A stretch of 60,699 nt of DNA from an uncultured Lentisphaerota bacterium (GCA_900320095.1 ONQZ01000014.1:1-60699), one strand, 5' to 3'; positions 41,197-50,614 are shown, counted from the stretch's first letter. The notes: generated from the letters alone by a model not told the origin. A program made the numbers and translations.

Positions 41197-41316
41197 TCAA
41201 TCGGAGAGCAGATCTTCGCGGAGTTCATCGACAGTTTTGAACACCTTGCCGACGCCGGGCTTTTTGAGCTCTTCCGCTTCCTGAAGCGCTTCTTTTGATT
41301 CTTTGTCGTCCAACAT
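41197..41316 (-). CDS. 39-aa ORF resembling the C-terminus of a RelB-type antitoxin
   Basis: ATG at 41316 with AGGTG seven bases upstream. The product (MLDDKESKEALQEAEELKK, then PGVGKVFKTVDELREDLLSD) is acidic and helical, and its end resembles the toxin-binding tails of RelB/DinJ-type antitoxins. No toxin gene and no DNA-binding domain are seen nearby, so it is either a remnant or a small protein of its own. The function is inferred from weak similarity only. Confidence 0.45.
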   Translation of the reverse strand: MLDDKESKEALQEAEELKKPGVGKVFKTVDELREDLLSD

Positions 41317-41487
41317 ATCAACACCTGAATTCAAATTTGTTCTGCGGTTCTTTCCCTATAATTTACGACGTTTTACAGAAAAGTCAACTCAAAAAAAGAA
41401 ACAAGATGACTTTATCCTGAAAACTGTGCGGAACCGAACGCACGCAGTTTTTCCGCCGTTTTTTCCTGTTTTTTTATTGGAAATGAC

Positions 41488-41516
41488 TTGCTTTTTCCAA
41501 TGTGAAAGGCTATATT
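41488..41516 (+). promoter_or_regulatory. Promoter of the DUF1680 glycosidase gene
   Basis: TTGCTT (41488-41493) and TATATT (41511-41516) are 17 bp apart, about 105 bp before the start. I see nothing else in 41317-41620. Confidence 0.7.
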
Positions 41517-41620
41517 GTTTCGTATTTAATATTTAATTCAGCTCAAACCATACTGTTTTGCACGGGCGGCGGGACATCCCCCCGCCCCGGAAAACACCCC
41601 AAAAACACAGGACTCCCGAC

Positions 41621-43987
41621 ATGACAACCGCTCTGAAACACTGCCTCTGCATTTCGACCGCGCTCGCGTCCGCCATCCCGTTCACGTTCGGCGCACCCCC
41701 CGCCGTCCCGTTCAAGCTCAACGAGGTCGAGCTCCTCGAAAGCCCGTTCCTCGCGAACAAGAAACGCAACGCGGATTTCCTGCTCTCTCTGAGCCCGGAC
41801 CGCCTGATGGCGCGCATGTACGAGTATTGCGGCGAGACGCCGAAAGCCCCGGTCTACGGCGGCTGGGAGAGCAGCGACCTGTCCGGCCACACGCTCGGGC
41901 ACTACCTGACGGCGCTTTCGCTGGAATACGCCGGCACGGGCGACGCGCGGTTCAAGGAGCGCGTGGACTACATCATCGGCGAGATGGCGCGCTGCCAGAA
42001 GCTGTACGGCGACTCCGGCTATATCGGCTGCATGTCGCGGAACGCCCGCCGCGCGCTTGAGGTTCTGAAGGACGGCGACGTGGAGACGATCAACCACACG
42101 TGGGCGCCGTGGTACACGCAGCACAAGATCGCCGAGGGGCTTTACGACGCGTGGATGATCGCCGGGAACGAACAGGCGAAGGATGTGCTCGTGAACTTCG
42201 CGCGCTGGGTGGACGGCCTCACGAAGGGGTTGGACGAGAAGAAATGCCAGCGCATGCTCGACATGGAGTTCGGCGGCATCGGCGAAGTCTTCTGGAAACT
42301 CTACGCGGAGACCAAGGACGAGACGCACAAGGCGCTCGCCCAGCGGTTCCGCCACCACTGGCTCGTGGACGACCTCGCGGCGGGCAAGGACAACCTCGCC
42401 GGCAAGCACGCGAACACGCAGGTGCCGAAGGTGATCGCCGAGGCGGTCAACTACGAGATCACCGGCGACGATTTCGCGCGCAAGGTCAGCAAGAACTTCT
42501 TCGACATAGTCGTGAAGAACCACACCTACGTCACCGGCGGCAACAGCGACCGCGAGCATTTCTACCGTCCCGAAGAGGCCGACCGGCACCTCTCCCCGGC
42601 GTCCGTCGAGTGCTGCAACGTCTACAACATGATCCGCCTCGCCGAGCATCTTCAGATGCAGGAGCCGACGAACACGGTCTTCGGCGACTACCGCGAGCGC
42701 GCGCTGCTGAACCAGATCCTGCCATCGCAGGACCCCGAACGCTCCATGTTCACCTACTTCGTCTCTCTGAAGCCGGGCCAGTTCCGCGTGTACAGCTCGC
42801 CGGACACCTCCTTCTGGTGCTGCTTCGGCACGGGCATCGAGAACCACACGAAGTACAACCACGCGATTTATTTCCACGACGACGACAACCTTTTCGTCAC
42901 GCTCTTCACCCCGTCGAAACTGAAGTGGGCGGAACGCAGCCTCGAGCTCACCATGAACACCGAGTACCCGAAGAACGGCAAGGTCACACTCACGTTCGAC
43001 AAGGCCCCGAACAGGAAGCTCGCGCTGAACGTGCGCTGCCCCGGCTGGGCCGACAAGCCCGTGACCTTCTCGCTCAACGGCAAGGAGATCGCGACCGGAA
43101 AGCCCGGTGAAAACACCGTCCTGAACGCCGACTGGAAGATCGGCGACAAGGTCGAGATCGACATCCCGATGTCGCTCCGCACGGAACATCTCCACGGCGG
43201 CCATACCGAGCAGAACGCCTTCTTCTACGGCCCGACGCTCCTCGCGGGCGACCTCGGCGAAGTCGAGAACTACCAGAAACGCATCTATCTGCGCGACCAG
43301 CTCGACCTTCAGAACGCCGCCTGCAAGCCCGTGCCCATCCTCCTCGGCGACAACGCCGCGCAGCTCGTCGCCGCCGCGAAGCCCATCCCCGGCTCCGACC
43401 GCGCGTACAACCTGCCCGCGGCCGACGGCTCCTCCGTCCTCATCCGCCCGTTCAACCAGATGCCCTACCAGCACTACAACGTCTACTGGAAGAACATGAA
43501 CGAGGCGCAGTGGGCGGCGGAAAAGGCACGGATCGAGGCGGAGGAAGCCCGCCAGCGCGAACGCTCCGCGCGCACCGTCGACGAGATGAACTTCGGCGAA
43601 CAGCAGCCCGAGACCGACCACGCCGTGAAGTACCAGAACACCCATTCCGGGCGCTTCAACGGGCGCGGCTACCGAGGCGCGCATCAGGGCGGCTGGATCG
43701 AATTCCGCATGAAGGTCAGCCCGGACAAGAAAAACATCCTCGCATGCACCTACTGGGGCGGCGACAACTGGACCGAGACGGCGATCCTCGCCGACGGTCA
43801 GCAGATCGCCGTGCAGAAGCTCTCCGCCGCGCATCCGAACCAGTTCTTCGAGGTCGAGTACGAGATCCCGGAATCCATCACGAAGGGCAAGGACCACATC
43901 GTGATCCGTCATCAGCCCGCGGGCGAACGCGGCGGCATCGGATCCGTCTACCACGCCGCCATCCTCACGCCGCCTGAAAAGAAGTAA
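41621..43987 (+). CDS. Beta-L-arabinofuranosidase-type glycoside hydrolase (DUF1680; GH127/GH146)
   Basis: 788 residues from the ATG at 41621, which starts a signal peptide (HCLCISTALASAIPFTFGAPPA). A (alpha/alpha)6 catalytic domain of about 600 residues follows: GGWESSDLSGHTLGHYL, SVECCNVYNMIRLAEHL and SFWCCFGTGIENHTKYN. The last two hold the Glu and Cys positions used for Zn binding and cysteine-based catalysis in this clan; the WCC-GTG-ENH form is nearer to GH146 than to GH127. A C-terminal beta domain of about 140 residues ends in HIVIRHQPAG-like strands. It releases L-arabinofuranose from plant-type or dietary glycans, probably in the periplasm or outside the cell. An in-frame ATG at 41558 is too far upstream of the signal peptide. 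Confidence 0.88.
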   Translation: MTTALKHCLCISTALASAIPFTFGAPPAVPFKLNEVELLESPFLANKKRNADFLLSLSPDRLMARMYEYCGETPKAPVYGGWESSDLSGHTLGHYLTALSLEYAGTGDARFKERVDYIIGEMARCQKLYGDSGYIGCMSRNARRALEVLKDGDVETINHTWAPWYTQHKIAEGLYDAWMIAGNEQAKDVLVNFARWVDGLTKGLDEKKCQRMLDMEFGGIGEVFWKLYAETKDETHKALAQRFRHHWLVDDLAAGKDNLAGKHANTQVPKVIAEAVNYEITGDDFARKVSKNFFDIVVKNHTYVTGGNSDREHFYRPEEADRHLSPASVECCNVYNMIRLAEHLQMQEPTNTVFGDYRERALLNQILPSQDPERSMFTYFVSLKPGQFRVYSSPDTSFWCCFGTGIENHTKYNHAIYFHDDDNLFVTLFTPSKLKWAERSLELTMNTEYPKNGKVTLTFDKAPNRKLALNVRCPGWADKPVTFSLNGKEIATGKPGENTVLNADWKIGDKVEIDIPMSLRTEHLHGGHTEQNAFFYGPTLLAGDLGEVENYQKRIYLRDQLDLQNAACKPVPILLGDNAAQLVAAAKPIPGSDRAYNLPAADGSSVLIRPFNQMPYQHYNVYWKNMNEAQWAAEKARIEAEEARQRERSARTVDEMNFGEQQPETDHAVKYQNTHSGRFNGRGYRGAHQGGWIEFRMKVSPDKKNILACTYWGGDNWTETAILADGQQIAVQKLSAAHPNQFFEVEYEIPESITKGKDHIVIRHQPAGERGGIGSVYHAAILTPPEKK

Positions 43988-44033
43988 GGAGGCTAAGCCT
44001 CCACTGCGGTAGTGTCCGGCTTCGCCCGGACAC
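43988..44033. repeat. Interspersed triple-hairpin element, copy 2
   Basis: GGAGGC-TAA-GCCTCC, CACT-GCGGT-AGTG and GTGTCCGG-CTTCG-CCCGGACAC follow the stop codon directly. It matches copy 1 (32038) in order, spacing and most bases of the first two hairpins. Confidence 0.6.
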
Positions 44034-44053
44034 GGAGAAACTAAAACACATTC

Positions 44054-44089
44054 GCCTCCGTTCGCATCACAGCGGCGGAGGCTTTCTTT
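44054..44089 (+). terminator. Terminator of the glycosidase gene
   Basis: GCCTCCG (44054-44060) and CGGAGGC (44076-44082), then TTTCTTT. Confidence 0.8.
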
Positions 44090-44116
44090 ATCGGGTAAAA
44101 TGAGGGAAAATGCTGG

Positions 44117-45175
44117 TCAGAAAAGATTCTGGGAGAGGCAGTGCAGCGCGCCGCCCTCCAGGATGATGTCCGCGCAGTCGATTCGGACGACTTCGCGTCC
44201 GGGGAAGCATTCGCCGATGATCGCAGCTGCGCGGGCGTCGTTGCGCGGCTGACGGTAGGATGGCGCCAGCACGGCGCCGTTCACGAGCAGATAGTTCGCG
44301 TAGGACGCGGGAAGCGTCTCCTCGCGCCAGCCCTCGGGCGGCGCCACGGGGTCGGGCAGTGGCAGCGGGATCACGTCGAGCGGGCGTCCGAGGCGTGTCC
44401 GGTATTCGCGCAGACGGCGCAGATTTTCGTTCAGCATCGGGGCGTTTGGCGAGCCTTCGGGCGCGACGCAGGCAAGCACGGCGGTCGCGTTCACGAACCG
44501 CGCAAGCGTGTCGATATGCCCGTCCGTATCGTCGCAGAAAAGCCCGCCTCTCAGCCACAGGATTTCGTCCATGCCGAGCGAGTTCATCAGCGTGTCGCCG
44601 ATCTGCGCACGGCTCATCGACGGGTTCCGGTTCGGGTTCAGCATCACGGATTCGGTCGTCATCAGCAGTCCCGCGCCGTTCGATTCCAGCGCGCCGCCCT
44701 CGCAGACCATCGGGACGGCATTCTGTTCATACCCGAGCAGCGCGGCGGCGTGTTCCGGCACGGCGGCGTCGAGGTCCCACGGCGGGAACTTCCCACCCCA
44801 GGCGTTGTAGCGGAAATGGTCCAGCAGGCGCGCTCCGGTCGCGCGGTTCACGAGGCACACGGGGCCGTGGTCGCGGCACCAGGCATCATTCGTCGGCACG
44901 TCAAGCAGTTCGATGCGGGCGGCGTCGGCTCCGGCTTCGGAAAGCAGCTTGAGGATGCGCGGCTGTTCGGCGCGCACGCAGTTGATTTTCACGTCCTCGA
45001 AACGCGAGATCGCCGCCGCGAATCCGGCGTAGGTCGCTTCGACCTCACTCCGGCGGTCCTCCCACGTCGCGGGATTCAGCGGCCACGACAGCAGAATCGC
45101 GCGCTGTTCCTCCCACTCCGCGGGCATCGTGAAGCCGCGTTCTGCGGCGCTGACCGGCTCCGGCATCTCGGACAT
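44117..45175 (-). CDS. aguA: Agmatine deiminase
   Basis: 352 residues of the guanidino-group-modifying superfamily. It converts agmatine to N-carbamoylputrescine. DTPG is replaced by the family's own set: NDAWCRDHGP, FRYNAWGGKF, EGGALESNG, DTDGHIDTLARF (catalytic Asp/His) and GGALHCLSQ with the nucleophile Cys near the C-terminus. It lies 3 bp after aguB on the same strand; together they give the two-step agmatine-to-putrescine route. Confidence 0.97.
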   Translation of the reverse strand: MSEMPEPVSAAERGFTMPAEWEEQRAILLSWPLNPATWEDRRSEVEATYAGFAAAISRFEDVKINCVRAEQPRILKLLSEAGADAARIELLDVPTNDAWCRDHGPVCLVNRATGARLLDHFRYNAWGGKFPPWDLDAAVPEHAAALLGYEQNAVPMVCEGGALESNGAGLLMTTESVMLNPNRNPSMSRAQIGDTLMNSLGMDEILWLRGGLFCDDTDGHIDTLARFVNATAVLACVAPEGSPNAPMLNENLRRLREYRTRLGRPLDVIPLPLPDPVAPPEGWREETLPASYANYLLVNGAVLAPSYRQPRNDARAAAIIGECFPGREVVRIDCADIILEGGALHCLSQNLF

Positions 45176-45178
45176 GGC

Positions 45179-46063
45179 TCAGTCTCCGAATCGCTTCAGG
45201 ATCGGCCCGTAGGCGTCGATGCGGCGATCGCGGAAGAACGGCCACATGCGGCGGTGCTCCTCCATCGCGGCGAGGTCGCAGTCGGCGTACACGATCTCCG
45301 CCTTGTCGCGGGACGCGAGCGCGAGGTCCTCGCCGTAGAAATCCGACACGAACGACGAGCCCCAGAACCGCGTGCCGTGCTCCGTGCCGACGCGGTTCAC
45401 GGCCGCGAAGAAACACCCGTTCGCCACGGCGTGTCCGTGCTGGACCGTGAGCCAGGCGTGGCGCTGTTTCAGCATCAGGTCGTCCGGCTCGGATTCGATC
45501 GTGCCGATCGCGGTCGGGCAGAAGATGATCGACGCGCCGTCGAGCGCGGTCAGGCGGGCGGATTCCGGGTACCACTGGTCCCAGCAGATCACCACGCCGA
45601 TGCGCCCGAACGCCGTATCCCAGGCGCGGAACGGACCGTCACCGGGCGCGAAATAGAATTTCTCCTCGAATCCGGGGTCCTGCGGGATATGCATCTTGCG
45701 GTAGGTCCCGGCAATGCTCCCGTCCGCGTCGAAGATGACGGCGGTGTTGTGGCAGAGTCCGGGCGCGCGCTTCTCGAAGAACGACGCGACGATCACCACG
45801 CCGAACCGTTTCGCGAGGGCGGCGTAGAAATCCGTCCCCGGCCCGGGGATAGGCTCGGCGAGCTCGAAGAAATCCGGGTCCTGTTTCCAGCAGAAATACT
45901 CCGTCTGGAACAGCTCCTGCGTACAGACGATGTTCGCCCCCTGCCCCGCGGCCTCCGCGACTTTCGCCGCGAAGCGTTCGCGCGCTTCTTCAACGGTCGC
46001 CAGCGCGAAATCCTGCACCAGCGCCACGCGGACAGTCTTTATTTCGTTCGTTTTCGTGTTCAT
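45179..46063 (-). CDS. aguB: N-carbamoylputrescine amidase
   Basis: 294 residues of the nitrilase superfamily. It hydrolyses N-carbamoylputrescine to putrescine, CO2 and ammonia. The triad is visible: Glu in CTQELFQTEYF, Lys in RKMHIPQDPGFEEKFYF and Cys in GVVICWDQWYPE. I chose the ATG at 46063, with AGGAGG upstream and overlapping the recR stop by ATGA. A longer frame upstream is a shadow of recR. Confidence 0.97.
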   Translation of the reverse strand: MNTKTNEIKTVRVALVQDFALATVEEARERFAAKVAEAAGQGANIVCTQELFQTEYFCWKQDPDFFELAEPIPGPGTDFYAALAKRFGVVIVASFFEKRAPGLCHNTAVIFDADGSIAGTYRKMHIPQDPGFEEKFYFAPGDGPFRAWDTAFGRIGVVICWDQWYPESARLTALDGASIIFCPTAIGTIESEPDDLMLKQRHAWLTVQHGHAVANGCFFAAVNRVGTEHGTRFWGSSFVSDFYGEDLALASRDKAEIVYADCDLAAMEEHRRMWPFFRDRRIDAYGPILKRFGD

Positions 46064-46707
46064 CGCGGGGTATCCTCCTGTTCGTTCGGACGGTTCAGGC
46101 TCGTACGGGCGTCGAGCGCCAGCGCGATCGTGGCGGAGTCGGCGTAGGTCAGGTCGGACCCGGCTGGCAGTCCGCGCGCCGGACGCGTGATGGCGAATCC
46201 GCGTCCCTGGAACCGGTTGGCGAGGTAGACGGCGGTCGCCTGCCCCTCGATGTCCTGGCTCAGGGCCAGGATCATTTCGCGGATGCCGCCCGCCGAAATT
46301 CGCGCCTCGAGGCGCGGGATGGAGAGCGATTCGGGGAACTTCCCCTCCAGCGGGGCGATACGTCCGCCGAGCACGTGGTAAACGCCTTTGAAGACGCCGG
46401 CGGATTCCAGCGAATGGATCTGCGCCACGTCCTCCACCACGCAGATGATGGAACGGTCCCGAACTGGCGACGAGCAGATGCCGCACGCGCCGTTGTCGGG
46501 CGCGTCGGACAGGTTGCCGCATTCCGGGCAGGCGTGGATGCGCGTGTGGAGCGAGGCGAGATTCCCCGCCAGCGCCTCGAGTTTCGCCGGGTCCCACAGG
46601 TACAGCGACAGCGCCATGCGTTCAGCGGAGCGCTTCCCCACGCCCGGCAGGTTCTTCAGCATTTCGATCAGTTCGGCCAGGGGTTCCGGCCACGGCTGCG
46701 CAAACAT
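46060..46707 (-). CDS. recR: Recombination mediator RecR
   Basis: 215 residues, slightly above the usual 200. An N-terminal helix-hairpin-helix (MLKNLPGVGKRSAERMAL) is followed by a C4 zinc motif (CPECGNL, CGIC), Toprim (SIICVVEDVAQIHSLE, YHVLGGRIAPLEG) and a Walker-B-like C-terminus. With RecF/RecO it loads RecA at gaps. It is placed as usual directly after ybaB. Confidence 0.97.
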   Translation of the reverse strand: MFAQPWPEPLAELIEMLKNLPGVGKRSAERMALSLYLWDPAKLEALAGNLASLHTRIHACPECGNLSDAPDNGACGICSSPVRDRSIICVVEDVAQIHSLESAGVFKGVYHVLGGRIAPLEGKFPESLSIPRLEARISAGGIREMILALSQDIEGQATAVYLANRFQGRGFAITRPARGLPAGSDLTYADSATIALALDARTSLNRPNEQEDTPR

Positions 46708-46729
46708 CGTCGGACTCCGTTCATCAAGC

Positions 46730-47038
46730 TCAGAAAAGACCCGGCATGGGCAAGCCGCCGGTCGCCTCGGAGATCTTCTGCGATATCGCGTTCTTCGCCT
46801 GCGCGATGCCCTGATTGACGGCCTCGGCGGTCGCCTGCGGGCTCGGGCTGGCGGTCATGCTCGCGATGGAACGCACGAAGCAGTCGCCGCTCACAACGGC
46901 GGTCACGGTACCGTCCTGGCTCACGCCGCGGAACTCCATCTGCGCGAGCTCCTGTTTCATGGCTTCAATTTTCTTTTTCAGCTCCTGGAAATCCTTCATC
47001 ATCCCGGCGAGCTGTCCGAAAGAACCGAACATAGACAT
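46730..47038 (-). CDS. ybaB: YbaB/EbfC-family nucleoid-associated protein
   Basis: 102 residues with the helix-strand-helix YbaB pattern: GQLAGMMKDFQELKKKIEAM, then VTAVVSGDCFVRSIAS, then a C-terminal helix with AQAKNAISQKISEATGG. It binds DNA as a dimer. It is followed by recR, the typical order in many bacteria. Confidence 0.93.
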   Translation of the reverse strand: MSMFGSFGQLAGMMKDFQELKKKIEAMKQELAQMEFRGVSQDGTVTAVVSGDCFVRSIASMTASPSPQATAEAVNQGIAQAKNAISQKISEATGGLPMPGLF

Positions 47039-47070
47039 AGTAAATCCCTTTCAGGTTTGTTTTCAGTGGA

Positions 47071-47148
47071 TCAACGGTGGAATATCCCCAGGCAGACGAG
47101 TGCGAGGACGACCACCACAACAGCGATGATACCAAACGACATGATCAT
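47071..47148 (-). CDS. 25-aa single-pass membrane peptide
   Basis: ATG at 47148 with AGGAGA five to ten bases upstream, product MIMSFGIIAVVVVVLALVCLGIFHR. It is one hydrophobic helix with a short basic tail. It lies in the 130-bp gap between the 1140-aa coiled-coil gene and ybaB, on the same strand. The strong ribosome site and clean TM helix make it a credible small protein; function unknown. Confidence 0.6.
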   Translation of the reverse strand: MIMSFGIIAVVVVVLALVCLGIFHR

Positions 47149-47170
47149 GTTTCTCTCCTGTCAGCGGGGA

Positions 47171-50100
47171 TTACTTGTTGTCGGAACCGCCTTGGGCCGC
47201 CTTCAGCATCTCTTCCAGATTCGTGTCGCGTTTCGCGCCGAGCTGGAGCGCCTTTTCGTATGCCTTCCTGGCGTTGTCGGCGTGCTTCATCGCGTAGTGG
47301 ATGCGGGCCAGGGAGAGCTGGGCGAGCGAGCTCGACGGATCGGTGTCCGCGGCGATCAGGTAATGCCACAGCGCGGTCGAGAAATCCTTCGCGTTCTCGG
47401 CCTTCTGCGCCTCCTTCATCGCCTCCTCGAACTTCCCCTTGTCGACGGAGACCGTCGGCTTGACTTCCTTCCCGGCGAGAATGTCCTCGAACATCGGTTT
47501 CAGCTCGTCGGGGATGGAATCCTCCGTCTTGCTTATCTCGGGTTTCGCGTTCGGATCGCTGCGGCGGTAGGTGTCGAGCTCGGCGCGGAGCGTACGGGAC
47601 TCGACGATCGCGGCCTCCGCCACGTTGCGCGCGGCGTTCATGGTCTTCTTGTAACGCGAGGACAGCGCGCGTTCGTCGTCAAGCTCGGTTTTCAGCCGCG
47701 CGACTTCCTCGTCGACCGCGGCGCGTTCCTTCAGAAGCTCGGAGATGGAATCGTTCTTCTCCTGAAGCTCGGCGGAACCGGCGGCCTTCGGGTCCCTGCG
47801 GCGGAGTTCGACTTCCTTTTCCAGACGCTGGACTTTTGCGTTCAGCGCGGTCTGCTGGGTCAGCAGGCTGGAAAGCGTGTTCTGGAGCGCCTCGCATCTG
47901 TCTCTGTACTCGGCGGTCTCCTTTTCGAGCGCCGCCTTCTCGGCGTTGCTCTTCTTCAGGAGCGCCTCCTTGTCCTCAAGCGATTCGGTCAGCTTGCGGA
48001 CGTCCGCGTTGGACGCCTGGTCGATCTTGAGTTTTTCGAGCTGCGCCTGCGTCGCCACGAGGTCCTTGTTCGCCTGGGCGAGCGCCTCGGCGGACGCCGT
48101 CTTCTCGGCGGTCAGCTTTTCGTTGGCGGCGGTGAGCGAAGCGTTCAGCTCCTTCTGTTTCGCGAGCTCGGGCGCGTCGGACGAAGCGGGCGCGGAGAAT
48201 TTGGCGATCTGCGCCTTCAGGTCGGCGATCTGCTTGTCGGAGGCGGCCTTCGAATCGGCCAAGGATTTGTTTTCCGCCTCAAGAGATTTCCGGACGGCCT
48301 CGCCCGCCGCGAGCTTCTTGTTCTGCTCGGTCAGGTCTTTCACCTCGGCGTTGAGCTTCGCCACGTCGGATTCGAGCGAGGATGCGCGTTTCTCGGCGGC
48401 GGCAAGCGCGGTCGCGGAAACGGCGGCCGTTCCGGCTTTGTCGGCCTTCGCCTTCGCCGCGTCGAGTTCGGCTTTCGCGGCGACCAGTTCGTCCTGAAGC
48501 TTCGCTTTTTCCTGCATCAGCGCGGCGATCTTCGCGGCGGTGTCGGACGGGACGGGCTTGTTTGCGGCTTCCGAGGCGACCTGCTGTGCGGCGGCAAGCT
48601 CGGCGGCGTTCTTTTCCGCGGCGGCCTTCTGCGCGGCGAGGTCGGCGGACAGCTTCGCGTTCTCGTCCATCAGGACCTTCATCTTCGCGTTCGCCTCGTT
48701 CAGAGTCCCGGTGGCCTTCGCGGCGGCCTCGGACGCCTTCTGCGCGGCGGCCTTCTGCGCGGCGAGGTCGGCGGTCAGTTTCGTGTTCGCATCGGTCAAA
48801 GTCTTCACCTTCGCGTTCGCGTCGGCGAGCGCCTTGGCGTCGGCGCTGGCGGAAGCGGCCTTCTTCGCCGCATCCAGATCCGCCTTCAATTTCGTATTGG
48901 CGTCGGTCAGACTCTTCACCTTTGCATCGGCATCGGCAAGCGCCTTGATATCCTCCTCGGAACGGACCGGCACGGCCACAGGCAGACCGGCTTTCTTCGC
49001 GGCATCAAGGTCGGCTTTCAGCTTCGCGTTTTCGTCGGTCAGAGTCTTCACCTTCGCGTTCGCGTCGGCGAGCGCTTTGGCGTCGGCGGCACTTGCGCCT
49101 GCCGCACCGGCGGCGGCTCCGGCGGCCGCGGCTTTTCTCGCCTCGGCGACGGCGTCCTTCAACGCCTTGTTCTCATTGGTAAGCGCGCCGTTTTTCGCGT
49201 TCAGCTTCGTGACGTCTTCGGTGAGCGACGCATTTTTCTTCGTCAGCTCGGCGGCCTTCGCATCGTCGGCGTCTTTCTGTTTTTTGAGCGCGACGATATC
49301 GGCTTCGAGCTTCCTGACGGCTTCAGGCTGGGCGGAACGCGCCTGCGCGAGGTCCGCCTCAAGTTTTTTGCGTTCCGCCTCGATCGACACGGATTTTTTC
49401 TGTTCTTCGGCGAGCTTCTTTTCCAGCTGGTTCGCGGTGCTCTTCATCCCGGCGAGCTCGGCGGCGGCCCTGGCGTTTTCCTCGACCTTCTGCTTCAGCT
49501 CGGATTCGGATTTCTTCGTCTGGTTGTAGGACGCCTGGAGCGTGTCGAGCGCGGCCTTTCGGTCGGCGGCGGATTTCTGCGCGGCGGCGAGCTCGGCGGC
49601 GGCCTTGTCCGAAGCGGACTTCTGCGCGGCGAGGTCGGCGGTCAGCTTCGAATTGGCGTCGGTCAGCGTCTTCACCTTCGCGTTCGCGTCGGCAAGCGCC
49701 TTGACGCTGGCGTCGGCGGCACCGGCCGCGCCCGCCGCGGCGGCGAGCTGCGCTTTGGCATCCTCGGCATCCTTTTCGGCGGCGGCGAGCTTCGCCTTCA
49801 CATCAATGGACGCCTTTTCGGCGGCGTCAAGTTTCGCCTTGGAATCCGCCGCGTTCTTCTCGGCGGCGGCGAGTTTCGCCTTCGCGTCGGCGGACGCCTT
49901 TTCGGCATCGGCGAGCTTCTGTTCTGTCTGCGCGAGCTTCGTCTTCAGCTCCTCGGCGGACTTCGCCTGCGCCGCGACCTTTTCCGCGTCTCCGGCGGCC
50001 TTCAGCGCGTCGCGTTCGGCGGTCAGGTCCTTGACCTGCTTCTGGAGCGCGGTCTTTTCCTTCAGGAGGGAAGCGGCCTGTTCCGAGGACTGTTTCGCCT

Positions 50101-50593
50101 TATCCGCGGCGGACTGATTGGCGGCGACCTGCTTCTTGAGGTCGTCGACCTGTTTGCGCAGGCTCACGATCTCGGCGATCGCCTGCTGGTTGATCGCCTC
50201 GTTGGACGGCTTCGCGCCGCTGTTCGACGCCGGCGTCTTGCCCGCCGCGGCGGCCTTCGCCTCGTTGACCTTGCGTTCGGCGGAGCTGACCTTGCTCTGG
50301 GAGGTGGTGATGCGGTAGTTCACAACGGACCGGTTCCAGTTCGGATCGGTCGTGCGGAGTTTCTGGAACGTCGCCAGCGCCTTCGTGTAGGCGTCGAGCG
50401 CCTCCTCATACTTTCCGGCTTCGAAGAGTTTGTCGCCTTTTTCGATATTGTCGCCGCCGGCGCGGAAGATGTCCCAGTTCTCGCTCGTGGAGGACGCGGC
50501 AGTCTGGGAAGCAGCCTCCTGCGGCGCGGCCAGAGTCCCGGCAAGCAGCGCCATGCCGAGCGCGGTCAGGATACGGGAACGCTTGATATTCAT
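47171..50593 (-). CDS. 1140-aa exported coiled-coil protein with TPR ends
   Basis: An N-terminal signal peptide (RILTALGMALLAGTLAAPQEAASQ) is followed by a TPR-like stretch (GDKLFEAGKYEEALDAYTKAL, about 50-85), then about 850 residues of Ala/Lys/Glu/Asp-rich coiled coil with internal repeats (ALADANAKVKTLTD units recur at least five times). Near the end are two TPRs (KDFSTALWHYLIAADTDP, HADNARKAYEKALQLGAK). It is predicted periplasmic and very elongated, so it could bridge envelope layers. It is followed by a 25-aa membrane peptide. No named family is recognised. Confidence 0.8.
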   Translation of the reverse strand: MNIKRSRILTALGMALLAGTLAAPQEAASQTAASSTSENWDIFRAGGDNIEKGDKLFEAGKYEEALDAYTKALATFQKLRTTDPNWNRSVVNYRITTSQSKVSSAERKVNEAKAAAAGKTPASNSGAKPSNEAINQQAIAEIVSLRKQVDDLKKQVAANQSAADKAKQSSEQAASLLKEKTALQKQVKDLTAERDALKAAGDAEKVAAQAKSAEELKTKLAQTEQKLADAEKASADAKAKLAAAEKNAADSKAKLDAAEKASIDVKAKLAAAEKDAEDAKAQLAAAAGAAGAADASVKALADANAKVKTLTDANSKLTADLAAQKSASDKAAAELAAAQKSAADRKAALDTLQASYNQTKKSESELKQKVEENARAAAELAGMKSTANQLEKKLAEEQKKSVSIEAERKKLEADLAQARSAQPEAVRKLEADIVALKKQKDADDAKAAELTKKNASLTEDVTKLNAKNGALTNENKALKDAVAEARKAAAAGAAAGAAGASAADAKALADANAKVKTLTDENAKLKADLDAAKKAGLPVAVPVRSEEDIKALADADAKVKSLTDANTKLKADLDAAKKAASASADAKALADANAKVKTLTDANTKLTADLAAQKAAAQKASEAAAKATGTLNEANAKMKVLMDENAKLSADLAAQKAAAEKNAAELAAAQQVASEAANKPVPSDTAAKIAALMQEKAKLQDELVAAKAELDAAKAKADKAGTAAVSATALAAAEKRASSLESDVAKLNAEVKDLTEQNKKLAAGEAVRKSLEAENKSLADSKAASDKQIADLKAQIAKFSAPASSDAPELAKQKELNASLTAANEKLTAEKTASAEALAQANKDLVATQAQLEKLKIDQASNADVRKLTESLEDKEALLKKSNAEKAALEKETAEYRDRCEALQNTLSSLLTQQTALNAKVQRLEKEVELRRRDPKAAGSAELQEKNDSISELLKERAAVDEEVARLKTELDDERALSSRYKKTMNAARNVAEAAIVESRTLRAELDTYRRSDPNAKPEISKTEDSIPDELKPMFEDILAGKEVKPTVSVDKGKFEEAMKEAQKAENAKDFSTALWHYLIAADTDPSSSLAQLSLARIHYAMKHADNARKAYEKALQLGAKRDTNLEEMLKAAQGGSDNK

Positions 50594-50614
50594 AGTGTTT
50601 CTCCTGTTTTTCTA

